From the NCBI GenBank assembly GCA_041740315.1, contig JBGSMF010000194.1:1-9692 (forward strand): a DNA stretch of 9,692 nucleotides. Reading direction: 5' to 3'. This document shows, piece by piece, positions 1 through 5,985 of this stretch. Origin of the DNA: JBGSMF01 sp041740315 (GTDB lineage: Bacteria; Chloroflexota; Anaerolineae; Fen-1058). The notes below the pieces were generated by a model, which ran no database searches, was not told where the DNA came from, and saw only the letters and a program-made list of their open reading frames with translations. Within the stretch, counting starts at the first letter, position 1; each line of letters starts with the position of its first letter. Made by a program: the position numbers and the translations under genes.

Positions 1-141
1 CTACTCAGCGGCACCCTTCGACCTGTCTGCCGACAGAGCAGGCTACGCGCCGCGCATCCTGAGCGAAGTGAAACGCAGTCGAAGGAGCGCGGCGCTCATC
101 CTGAGCAAGGTCGAAGGACGCTCAGGATGCTGAGTAGTTAC
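1..141. mobile_element. IS66-like MITE, copy 1 (left end cut by window)
   Basis: A small non-coding palindromic element. It ends on the right with GCTGAGTAGTTAC (129-141). It begins at base 1 with CTACTCAGC, the matching left terminus lacking only its first four bases (GTAA), which must lie outside the window. Positions 43-97 match 3890-3944 of copy 2 in 53 of 55 bases. Compared with copy 2 it carries about 20 extra bases (from 23 to about 42) containing a small hairpin, CTGTC/GACAG. The interior repeats variants of a CCTTCGAC...GTCGAAGG and CCTGAGC...GCTCAGG theme. Its right end lies 34 bp before the PadR start codon, so any promoter for that gene must lie in, across or upstream of the element. 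The family assignment is inferred from the GTAA end and the 8-bp target duplications of copies 2 and 3. Confidence 0.8.
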
Positions 142-175
142 TACGGCGGAACAATTTACCCACAAGAGAGGAAAC

Positions 176-616
176 ATGGCCAAAAAGACCCGGGCCGAAT
201 CAGCCGTCGAGCGCATGCTGGGCGAATGGAAGCGCAGCATGCTCACTTTTTGGACGCTGGGGCTATTGATGATCCGGCCCATGTGCGGGCTGGAAATCAA
301 GCAAGAGATTGAAAGCAGCACGCAGGGCAAAATGAAGCTAGGTCCTGGCGCCATCTACCAGCTCTTGCGCCGGCTGGAGAAAAACAAGCTGGTCAAAAGC
401 CGCTGGAAGCAGACAAAACAAGGCCCTCCCCGCGCCTACTACTACCCCACCGCGGCAGGCCGCCAGGTGGTGCGCCGCTACATGGCCGAGCTGTTCACAC
501 CGGGCAGCCCCATCTCCAGCGCGCTGGGAGAGCTGGTATCGGCGCTCTTGCAACAATTGCTGCCCGAACCCAAACAACCAGGCAAGAAACGCTTGCTGCC
601 TTATAACAAGAGATAG
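176..616 (+). CDS. PadR family transcriptional regulator
   Basis: A 146-aa cytoplasmic DNA-binding regulator. A PadR-type winged helix spans about residues 25-107: a helix containing LGLLMIRPMCGLEIKQEI, the recognition helix KLGPGAIYQLLRRLEKNKLV (54-73), and a wing strand pair ending in the typical RAYYYPTAAGRQVV. PadR proteins usually bind DNA as dimers and repress transcription until an effector is bound. Here the C-terminal dimerisation part is short (about 108-146) and ends in a basic Lys/Arg-rich tail. The basic N-terminal extension (1-20) is also longer than in minimal PadR proteins. The ATG is preceded by GAGAGGA, a usable Shine-Dalgarno sequence. The gene is alone on the plus strand, convergent with the CapA gene 14 bp away, with a mobile repeat 34 bp upstream. 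Its target genes cannot be told from this window. Confidence 0.88.
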   Translation: MAKKTRAESAVERMLGEWKRSMLTFWTLGLLMIRPMCGLEIKQEIESSTQGKMKLGPGAIYQLLRRLEKNKLVKSRWKQTKQGPPRAYYYPTAAGRQVVRRYMAELFTPGSPISSALGELVSALLQQLLPEPKQPGKKRLLPYNKR

Positions 617-630
617 GAAAATACTTGCTC

Positions 631-1560
631 TCAACCCAGGCGGGCCAAAATTGCAGCCGTCTCGGTTGAATTGGCAAGCCTGACGCGCCCATGTTCAATG
701 ATGGTTGGCAGTGGCTCGACCGTAACGATGCGCCCCCCTTGCGCTGTGACGCGCAAGACAACCCCCCAGCGGCAATCAGCCGGGTATAGTTGGTCAAAGA
801 GGAAATTGCCCAAGCTGTAAGCCACCAAGGTCTGGCCTACCCACTCAATTCGCTGCAAGACGTGCGGGCCGTGGCCTATGATCAGGTCGGCCCCGGCGTC
901 TGCCAGCGCGGCGGCAATGGCTTGCTGGCGCGGGCTGGGGGCGGCCTGGTATTCGCCACCCCAGTGCACAGAGACAATCACCATCTCCACTTGAGCAGCC
1001 GCCTGCCTTATACGTTGGGCGGCAGGCTCAATCTCCAAAGGCGTTTGCGAATCATCGAACGCAAACAGGTGGATGGCAGCAGAATTGCGAATGACAAGGT
1101 GTGAATCCGTCACGCCTGTCACCTTGGCCGCCTCAAGCGATTCCAACGTATCGGCCAGCCCGGCCTCGCCGGCATCCAGGGCGTGGTTGTTAGCCAGCGA
1201 GACGACATCGAAACCGGCCGAGCCAAGAGCAGCCGCCGCTTTGGGTGATGCGCGCAAGTCGTAGCCCTGATTGGTTTGCGGAGCAGTTGTCAGCGGCGAT
1301 TCAAGGTTGGCAAAAGCCAAGTCTGCGCCTGCCAGCCAGGGCTGCGCGCCGGCCAAGGCAGCGCCCCAATCGCCGGCCAGCGATTGAGCCACGCCACGTC
1401 CCAGCATCACATCGCCTACAAATGCCAGGGTGATTGTTTGGGGCGCTGGCTCGCCGGGCAAACACACAAGCAACAAGCTCACCAACACACTGGCGAAATG
1501 AAACCTTGCAAAGGAGCTCAACGCTTTGCGTCGGCTGAACCTTTGCAAGGTCGTACCCAC
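631..1560 (-). CDS. CapA family metallophosphatase-like protein
   Basis: A 309-aa protein of the CapA (poly-gamma-glutamate biosynthesis) family, which has a calcineurin-like metallophosphatase fold. The expected motifs are in order: FVGDVMLGRGVA (about 47-58), NLESPLT (85-91), LANNHALDAGEAG (122-134), VSVHWGGEY (197-204), IIGHGPHVLQ (227-236) and YSLGNFLFDQ (248-257). D50, N85, E87, N125, H126, H199, H230 and H233 are the likely metal-site residues. The N-terminus has SRRKAL, then a hydrophobic stretch (about 22-35), so export is likely; a Tat signal is possible but unproven. The start is GTG, with GGAG 6 nt upstream. It lies 18 bp downstream of the DUF3160 gene and is probably co-transcribed with it. 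No other capsule or polyglutamate gene is nearby, so its substrate is unknown. A 12-bp inverted repeat sits inside its first codons. Confidence 0.88.
   Translation of the reverse strand: MGTTLQRFSRRKALSSFARFHFASVLVSLLLVCLPGEPAPQTITLAFVGDVMLGRGVAQSLAGDWGAALAGAQPWLAGADLAFANLESPLTTAPQTNQGYDLRASPKAAAALGSAGFDVVSLANNHALDAGEAGLADTLESLEAAKVTGVTDSHLVIRNSAAIHLFAFDDSQTPLEIEPAAQRIRQAAAQVEMVIVSVHWGGEYQAAPSPRQQAIAAALADAGADLIIGHGPHVLQRIEWVGQTLVAYSLGNFLFDQLYPADCRWGVVLRVTAQGGRIVTVEPLPTIIEHGRVRLANSTETAAILARLG
1503..1551. repeat. 12-bp inverted repeat in the capA-like 5' end
   Basis: ACCTTGCAAAGG (1503-1514) and CCTTTGCAAGGT (1540-1551) are exact reverse complements separated by 25 bases. In the mRNA they form a 12-bp stem beginning about nine bases after the GTG start of the CapA-like gene. 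They encode the basic N-terminal segment before the hydrophobic export segment. It may be a small inserted repeat that supplied the start of this gene, or a structure affecting translation; the sequence alone does not decide. Confidence 0.7.
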
Positions 1561-1578
1561 TTGATTCTCCGCTCCATT

Positions 1579-3828
1579 TTACCTGGCAATAAAGCTATTG
1601 GTCCATTCGGGTTGCTGCGGCGCAGTGCCATCTGCCAGCATGGCGCGCCAGGCCTCATCGGTCAGGCGATTATCCATTGGCCAGGGAAATTCATAATAAG
1701 AGTAAACGCCCCCCTTGGCAATCTGTAGGCCGCCCTTGCCGTTTGGCACGACGACGTAAATTTCAAAGATGCGGCCGGTGCCTTCTTCCAGCGCCTGGCC
1801 GTTGGGGTCGGTGGCCACGTCGGCCACAATGGCAGCCTGGTCGTCTTCGCTAAAGAATGGCCGCCCCTCACCCGGTTCTGGGTCGGCGGCCGCCAGCGTC
1901 ATGGCCTCTAGCTCACCGCCATAATACAAGATGCGGTCATAATCATCCTGAGTGAGCGGCTGGCCGGCCAGCTCGCGCTGTGAGACATCCAGCAGAAAAG
2001 CCAGCAGGTTGTCCAAACGCTCCAGGTTGGTCTGCGTATTTTCGGTGGTCAGCCCGCGGCTTTGCAGGCCATCGCTCGTCATGCGCGTCAGCGCCAGCAA
2101 GCGCGCATACGCTTCTGGGTTAGGCTCTACCCAGCCGCGCGGCAATTCTTCATCGCCGCCGCCGCCGCCCATCTCGGCCATCACCTGCTTGGCGTAGAGG
2201 ATGGTATCGTGCTTGAGCTCGGTCCAAGACCCCAAGGCTGTGTGAATATCTTTGCGGGCCCAGGCCTGGGTGCGCATAAAGGCGGGGTATTGGGCGCTCT
2301 TGGGCTGCAACAAGGGCTGGAAGCTATACAGCCAATTCCAGTACAGGTTTTGCGTCCAAGAATCAAGCTGCAGCGATGAAATTTCTCCACGCACCTTGGT
2401 CATTTGGGCTGGATATTTTTCATAGGCAGTTTCGCCCATTTGCTCAAGGATGCCATACGCCTCATCAGACCCCAAGGCCGCCATCACGTCTAGCCCCTTG
2501 GGCAGCCAACGCTCTTGGCCGGGGCTGCCTACCTCTCGCCAGATCAACTGCCCAAAGACATAGGCATCCAAGGTAAAGCGCTGGCCCATAAAGCGAAAGC
2601 CCTGCGTCACCTGGGCCTTGTCTTCCCAAATATAGACCCACATCGAATTGACCTGGGGCGGCGGAAGTTGGCGCGCCGCGGCGATGAACGAGTTCAACTT
2701 GGCGTCATCGGCCAGGTCTGAGGGCGGCGCAGTCAGTCCATACACGCTATCCCACAACGCGCCGTACTCGTACACCCCCAGGTCGTCGGACTTGCCCACG
2801 ATAAAGACGGTGGGATCGTACACCCGCGCCCAAACATCCATAGCCGGTTCGCCCTTTACCTGGGTGTTGCGCAGGATGTAGGTGATGAGCAGCGCCATGC
2901 GAGTTTCTTCTGGCTTTTGCAGGCGCATGTTGATGCGGCCATACCACATCATGGCGCGGAAATAGCGCTGCAACTGCTCGCTGCGGGTATAGTGGCCGCG
3001 CGGCACGTACTGCGAATAGTCTTCGCACAAGCAAGGCTGGTCTATACATTCCTGCGGTGGATTGGTATCGCACGGATCGCAGCCAGAGGGGCAAGCCTGG
3101 CTAAAGATAGGGCTGCCGCTCATCCCACCGTGGCTCTCGATCAACGCCAGCTCGGCATTGACCACGTCGGCTACTTCGGACGGCACGGCGGCATCGGCGC
3201 TGATGAGCTTGTCGGCCACCACAAAATAGGCCCAGACGCTCAGGGCGCTCTTTTCCAAATTCGTCCCTTTCACCTGTGAATAGACATCGCGGGCCTTGCC
3301 AACGCACGCGCGGGTGAGCGCGGCAATATCTGGCTCAAAATGCTCGCGCTCCAGGTCTCGCAGCATCTTGTCAAAAATGAGGTGGTAAATATGATAGACC
3401 GAATCGGTGGTTACAAAAACCGGCTCAAGCTTGTAGCGAGTTGATTCATAGACCTGGAAGAATTCCAGCCACTCGGCCTGTGAAACGACAAAGCCATTTT
3501 GCGTCAACAAGTCTGCCTGGGCCTGGCCCAATTCGAACTGGTCGTAATTAGCCAGCGCGCCCAGGTCTACGGGCAAAGCATAGCCATCGTAGGTGGCGGG
3601 CAAAATGGCCGCAATCTTGGGGTAGCGCGCAAAACTCTTGCCGCGCACGTTGGGCGGTGGCGTGAGCTGCGGCGCGGGGGTCTGTGCGGGTTGCGCGGTG
3701 GGGTCGCCCGGCCCAACCGTGGCCAAAGTAGGAACGCTCTTGGGGGCCAACGTTGGGGTGGGCTTGGGCGCATTGCATGCCAAGATGGCAAGAATCAAAA
3801 CCACAATAACGATAGTGTGTTTTTTCAT
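1579..3828 (-). CDS. DUF3160 domain lipoprotein
   Basis: A secreted lipoprotein of about 749 aa. After the initial KK there is a hydrophobic helix ending in the lipobox LAILAC, so Cys18 should be lipidated and hold the protein on the outer face of the membrane. A Pro/Thr/Ala-rich linker of about 40 residues follows. The rest is a DUF3160 domain, recognised by FVTTDSVYHIYHLIFDKMLR, DYSQYVPRGHYTRSEQL, RYFRAMMWYGR and MGGGGGDEELPRGWVEPNP. The molecular function of this family is not established. Unusually, a Cys-rich segment (six Cys in 23 residues) lies just before DYSQYVPRG. I chose the second ATG (3828) because GAGGAG lies 9 nt upstream of it but touches the first ATG (3837) with no spacing; the longer form would have 752 aa. 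The gene is upstream of the CapA-like gene in a probable two-gene operon. Confidence 0.88.
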   Translation of the reverse strand: MKKHTIVIVVLILAILACNAPKPTPTLAPKSVPTLATVGPGDPTAQPAQTPAPQLTPPPNVRGKSFARYPKIAAILPATYDGYALPVDLGALANYDQFELGQAQADLLTQNGFVVSQAEWLEFFQVYESTRYKLEPVFVTTDSVYHIYHLIFDKMLRDLEREHFEPDIAALTRACVGKARDVYSQVKGTNLEKSALSVWAYFVVADKLISADAAVPSEVADVVNAELALIESHGGMSGSPIFSQACPSGCDPCDTNPPQECIDQPCLCEDYSQYVPRGHYTRSEQLQRYFRAMMWYGRINMRLQKPEETRMALLITYILRNTQVKGEPAMDVWARVYDPTVFIVGKSDDLGVYEYGALWDSVYGLTAPPSDLADDAKLNSFIAAARQLPPPQVNSMWVYIWEDKAQVTQGFRFMGQRFTLDAYVFGQLIWREVGSPGQERWLPKGLDVMAALGSDEAYGILEQMGETAYEKYPAQMTKVRGEISSLQLDSWTQNLYWNWLYSFQPLLQPKSAQYPAFMRTQAWARKDIHTALGSWTELKHDTILYAKQVMAEMGGGGGDEELPRGWVEPNPEAYARLLALTRMTSDGLQSRGLTTENTQTNLERLDNLLAFLLDVSQRELAGQPLTQDDYDRILYYGGELEAMTLAAADPEPGEGRPFFSEDDQAAIVADVATDPNGQALEEGTGRIFEIYVVVPNGKGGLQIAKGGVYSYYEFPWPMDNRLTDEAWRAMLADGTAPQQPEWTNSFIAR

Positions 3829-3837
3829 TTTCGGCAT

Positions 3838-3843
3838 CTCCTC
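3838..3843 (-). promoter_or_regulatory. Shine-Dalgarno GAGGAG deciding the DUF3160 start
   Basis: The minus strand reads GAGGAG ATGCCGAAA ATG. The purine block directly abuts the first ATG (3837), which is too close, and is 9 nt from the second ATG (3828), which is within the normal range. This favours the shorter product. Confidence 0.7.
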
Positions 3844-3863
3844 AAAAATTATCTTTTCTAACT

Positions 3864-3967
3864 GTAACTACTCAGCCTGCACCCTTCGACTACGCGCCGC
3901 GCAGCCTGAGCGGAGTGAAACGCAGTCGAAGGAGCGCGGCGCTCCGCTCAGGCCGCTGAGTAGTTAC
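3864..3967. mobile_element. IS66-like MITE, copy 2, with 8-bp target duplication
   Basis: A complete 104-bp element with perfect 13-bp terminal inverted repeats, GTAACTACTCAGC (3864-3876) and GCTGAGTAGTTAC (3955-3967). It is flanked on both sides by TTCTAACT (3856-3863 and 3968-3975), an exact 8-bp direct repeat and so a target-site duplication. The interior folds strongly, for example CCTGAGCGGAG (3905-3915) with CTCCGCTCAGG (3942-3952). It has no coding capacity, so it must have been moved by a transposase acting in trans. IS66-family elements have ends starting GTAA and make 8-bp duplications, which fits. It lies 35 bp upstream of the preferred DUF3160 start codon, between that gene and the FG-GAP-like gene. 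Confidence 0.88.
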
Positions 3968-4041
3968 TTCTAACTTGCCTTATCACAAGCAACAGACGCA
4001 TGTAAAGTTGAAAACGTTCCGTTGCCAAACTGGGGGGGCGC

Positions 4042-4698
4042 TCAACGAATGGCAATATCTAGTATACCGTCATCATCGGCTTGGGTCAAGCACAACTGGC
4101 TAAAACTGCCCTGAGGCGAGCGCCATTCTAGCGTAAAACCAAAGCCGTTCCAGCCCCAAACATCAACAAATGCCGCCGGGCCGGCGCGGCCGGTGGCATA
4201 ATCTCCTTCCAGCGCCACCACCTCGTTCAAGCCGTCGCCGTCCACATCGCCCGCAGCCAGCCCCAAGAGCGGCGCGGGCAAGGCTGACCCGGCCCAGATT
4301 TCGTGCCCATCATCTGGGTCAAGCAAGATGAGGTGGCAGCTATCGCCCGCCGCGTCGTGAAAGGCAGCGATGGGGCTGGCGGGCGCGCTCCACCGCTGGA
4401 TGGGCCAATCGCGCCAGGGCCGCCACACAATCAGAACCCATTCGGGCATTTGATCGCCGGTGACATCAAACAAAGTGGAGGCAGCAATATGCCAGCCAGG
4501 TCGAGCGGGGGAGAGGCCAGAAAAAGATGGAACGGGAAAACACAGAGGCCGCGCGACAAAAGGATGGAACGTTCCCTCGGCGAACTTGAAGACTTGCCCA
4601 TAGCTAGATTGCCCCGGTAATACAAAGACAGCGATAAGGCCAATCAACGCCAAGATTATGGCACAGATAGCCCATCTCTTGGCATGACAGGTTGGCAT
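4042..4698 (-). CDS. Anchored protein with FG-GAP/VCBS-like motifs
   Basis: A 218-aa protein with no assignable function. The N-terminus is a basic start followed by one hydrophobic helix (about 9-28), a signal anchor or uncleaved signal, so the rest should face outward. The body has three acidic motifs like those of FG-GAP/VCBS beta-propeller repeats: DVTGDQMPEWVLI (78-90), GDVDGDGLNEVVAL (150-163) and ADDDGILDIAI (207-217). The middle one is a good DxDGDG calcium-binding-type loop. LLDPDDGHEIWAG (125-137) resembles a PQQ-type propeller blade. It ends just after the third motif, so it holds only a few blades and is far short of a full propeller. It starts 5 bp after the stop of the membrane protein gene, probably translationally coupled, since I see no strong Shine-Dalgarno sequence at a good distance. 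The two proteins may act together. Confidence 0.7.
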   Translation of the reverse strand: MPTCHAKRWAICAIILALIGLIAVFVLPGQSSYGQVFKFAEGTFHPFVARPLCFPVPSFSGLSPARPGWHIAASTLFDVTGDQMPEWVLIVWRPWRDWPIQRWSAPASPIAAFHDAAGDSCHLILLDPDDGHEIWAGSALPAPLLGLAAGDVDGDGLNEVVALEGDYATGRAGPAAFVDVWGWNGFGFTLEWRSPQGSFSQLCLTQADDDGILDIAIR

Positions 4699-4703
4699 TG
4701 GGC

Positions 4704-5564
4704 CTAACCTGGCTTGGAAGTAATGGTCTGGTTTACCAAGTAACCCGCGTGACTAATGCCCAGCACAGCCAATAGACCTTCGGCCACAGCGGGGAACTGG
4801 CACAGACTGGCGATAGATTCGGCGCCAACAATTGCCGCGCCCAAGGCCACGCCATAGGCAATCACTGCGACAATGGTGAAGAAAAAATTTTGCACTTTGG
4901 CAATATCTATATAACACACGTTTTCAGGATCCTCGCCTCTGAACATGTCGCCAAAGCTGGGAGAGCCAGACGTGCGTATAACCACGGCCCCTCTGGTTCC
5001 GAAATTTTGGGCCAGCTTGTTTCTGGTCAGGGTCTTTGTCAAAGCATCCTCGTAATCTTTCTGGTCTTTGGAGGTGCGCTGGACCTTGTCTTCTCTGATC
5101 AAGGGCGTGGCGACCGCCGAGGTCACACTAATTCCCATCAATGCCCACAACACCACCGGCAGTCCCAGGCTCAGCGGCGTTGCGCACGGCGTTTGCTCGT
5201 TTGAAGAGGTCGGCTCGCACACATACAGCTTGGCATGATCAGGATGGGTCGAATCGGCCACCCGGCCCAGGCCAATCGTCCAAAATGCCGATAGGACAAC
5301 CAGTGTCCACAGCACCACCTGAAAGCGTGATAGGCTGACCATATTACGGCTGTCTACAAAAACGGCCCACCAGCCATTCGCGCTGCCAATGCTCAGGCCA
5401 ATCAGGCCCAGGATTACAAACATCAAAACAAGTTCGGCAATCCACGCCCATAGCCACCAACGCAAGCCCAAGCGGGTGGGCACAAAAATCGCCACCAGCA
5501 CCATGAGGGCAAGCAAAATGAATGTCATTGCCACATAGGCAGCCTGTGATAGACCTTTTGACAT
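4704..5564 (-). CDS. Conserved six-helix membrane protein, function unknown
   Basis: A 286-aa integral membrane protein. Likely transmembrane helices lie at about 8-29, 37-59, 83-100, 133-153, 225-247 and 255-276. A larger hydrophilic loop (about 156-222) carries charged residues and SPSFGDMFRGEDPEN. Motifs that look conserved are SLSRFQVVLWTLVVLSAFW at the third helix, IDIAKVQNFFFTIVAVIAY at the fifth and LLAVLGISHAGYL at the sixth. I recall similar motif sets in uncharacterised bacterial membrane proteins but know no assigned function. Two Cys (116 and 127) in the third-to-fourth helix loop could form a disulfide if that loop is outside. The ATG has GGAG 6 nt upstream. It is the first gene of a pair with the FG-GAP-like gene, and a MITE lies about 30 bp upstream, so its promoter region may be partly repeat-derived. 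Confidence 0.75.
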   Translation of the reverse strand: MSKGLSQAAYVAMTFILLALMVLVAIFVPTRLGLRWWLWAWIAELVLMFVILGLIGLSIGSANGWWAVFVDSRNMVSLSRFQVVLWTLVVLSAFWTIGLGRVADSTHPDHAKLYVCEPTSSNEQTPCATPLSLGLPVVLWALMGISVTSAVATPLIREDKVQRTSKDQKDYEDALTKTLTRNKLAQNFGTRGAVVIRTSGSPSFGDMFRGEDPENVCYIDIAKVQNFFFTIVAVIAYGVALGAAIVGAESIASLCQFPAVAEGLLAVLGISHAGYLVNQTITSKPG

Positions 5565-5604
5565 GGCATACTCCTTTTCCCCGGTTGGCTGACAAATCTA
5601 ATTT

Positions 5605-5693
5605 GGGTGTGTTTCATTTCATTTGAAAGAAACCAGGTTTTTTCAGAAAAACCTGGTTTCTAGGCCAAGTTTCAACTCATTTGAAACACACCC
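5605..5693. mobile_element. 89-bp MITE with 9-bp target duplication (second type)
   Basis: The terminal inverted repeats are GGGTGTGTTTCA (5605-5616) and TGAAACACACCC (5682-5693), 12 bp and perfect. Immediately outside on both sides is ATCTAATTT (5596-5604 and 5694-5702), an exact 9-bp target-site duplication. The centre is a 15-bp perfect stem, AGAAACCAGGTTTTT (5628-5642) with AAAAACCTGGTTTCT (5647-5661), and loop TCAG. The element is non-coding. Its ends and duplication length differ from those of the GTAAC-ended repeats, so a different transposase mobilised it; I cannot name the parent family. It is inserted about 30 bp upstream of the membrane protein's Shine-Dalgarno sequence. Confidence 0.85.
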
Positions 5694-5704
5694 ATCTAAT
5701 TTTT

Positions 5705-5773
5705 ACCGCCGAGGCGCAGAGGGCACGGAGAATTTTCCGGATTTTCTCCGCATTCTCGATGTCTCTGGGGTGA
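5705..5773. repeat. Imperfect palindromic dispersed repeat (GAGGCGCAGAGG type)
   Basis: ACCGCCGAGGCGCAGAGG at the left and TGTCTCTGGGGTGA at the right are arms of an imperfect inverted repeat, with GGAGAA (5729-5734) facing TTCTCC (5744-5749) near the centre. It resembles the ACCACAGAGGCACAGAGG-style dispersed repeats I recall from many bacterial genomes. It looks degenerate here. No target duplication is apparent, because its left side directly abuts the duplicated flank of the neighbouring MITE. Confidence 0.5.
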
Positions 5774-5793
5774 GGGCAGGGCATGCCCTGCCC
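5774..5793. repeat. Perfect 20-bp palindrome
   Basis: The left half GGGCAGGGCA is followed directly by its reverse complement TGCCCTGCCC. GTCT (5761-5764) and AGAC (5794-5797) could extend the stem after an internal bulge. It lies in the gene-free island beside other repeats and lacks a following T-run, so a terminator is not supported. It could still act as an RNA processing or stability hairpin. Confidence 0.6.
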
Positions 5794-5870
5794 AGACAAG
5801 ATAATCGCAAGGATTACCCCCCACATTTTGAGATGTTACGCAAAGCGTATAGAGCAATAGAAAACAATTA

Positions 5871-5973
5871 GTAACTACTCAGCATCCTGAGCGGAGCAGC
5901 GCGCCCCTTCGACTTTGCTGCGCTCCGCTCAGGGTGCGCGCTGCGCAGTCGAAGGGTATGGCTGAGTAGTTAC
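5871..5973. mobile_element. IS66-like MITE, copy 3, with near-perfect 8-bp duplication
   Basis: A complete 103-bp element with the same 13-bp termini as copy 2, GTAACTACTCAGC (5871-5883) and GCTGAGTAGTTAC (5961-5973). The flanks are AACAATTA (5863-5870) and TACAATTA (5974-5981), identical in 7 of 8 bases, consistent with an aged 8-bp target duplication. The interior differs in order from copies 1 and 2 but uses the same building blocks, including CCTTCGACT pairing with AGTCGAAGG and GAGCGGAGCAGCGC pairing with GCTGCGCTCCGCTC. It lies 12 bp past the glcD stop codon, so transcripts of the lactate operon would run into its hairpin. There is no T-run, so it is not called a terminator. Confidence 0.85.
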
Positions 5974-5985
5974 TACAATTATACT

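Larger units (their letters stand above)
5565..5985. other. Gene-free repeat island between the membrane protein and glcD
   Basis: This 421-bp gap holds four adjacent repeats: the 89-bp MITE with its duplications, an imperfect palindrome, a 20-bp palindrome and the third GTAAC-ended MITE. Only two unexplained pieces remain. The first (5565-5595) carries the Shine-Dalgarno sequence of the membrane protein gene. The second (5798-5862) is AT-leaning and shows no recognisable feature. The 82-codon open frame crossing the island (5623-5871, plus strand) is built from the repeats and I do not regard it as a gene. Confidence 0.75.

Noticed and set aside
2155..2169. A (GCC)5 simple repeat
   Set aside because: It is in frame inside the DUF3160 gene and encodes the Gly run of MGGGGGDEELPRG, a normal part of that domain as I recall it. 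It is not a separate feature.
4029..4041. The G-run just past the FG-GAP-like gene as a terminator or structured RNA
   Set aside because: There is a seven-G tract but no matching stem and T-run on the minus-strand transcript, so nothing can be called.
5774..5793. The 20-bp palindrome as a rho-independent terminator
   Set aside because: No run of T follows the stem on either strand, and the nearest genes do not end beside it.
5623..5871. An 82-codon plus-strand open frame in the repeat island
   Set aside because: It runs through the 89-bp MITE, the imperfect palindrome and the 20-bp palindrome, and ends in the third MITE. Its peptide (for example RRGAEGTENF) simply translates those repeats, and no ribosome binding site is evident.
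1..5973. Three similar palindromes considered as a CRISPR or att-site array
   Set aside because: The copies are thousands of bases apart, each has terminal inverted repeats, and two show their own flanking duplications. That is transposition, not a spacer array or site-specific integration of the DNA between them.
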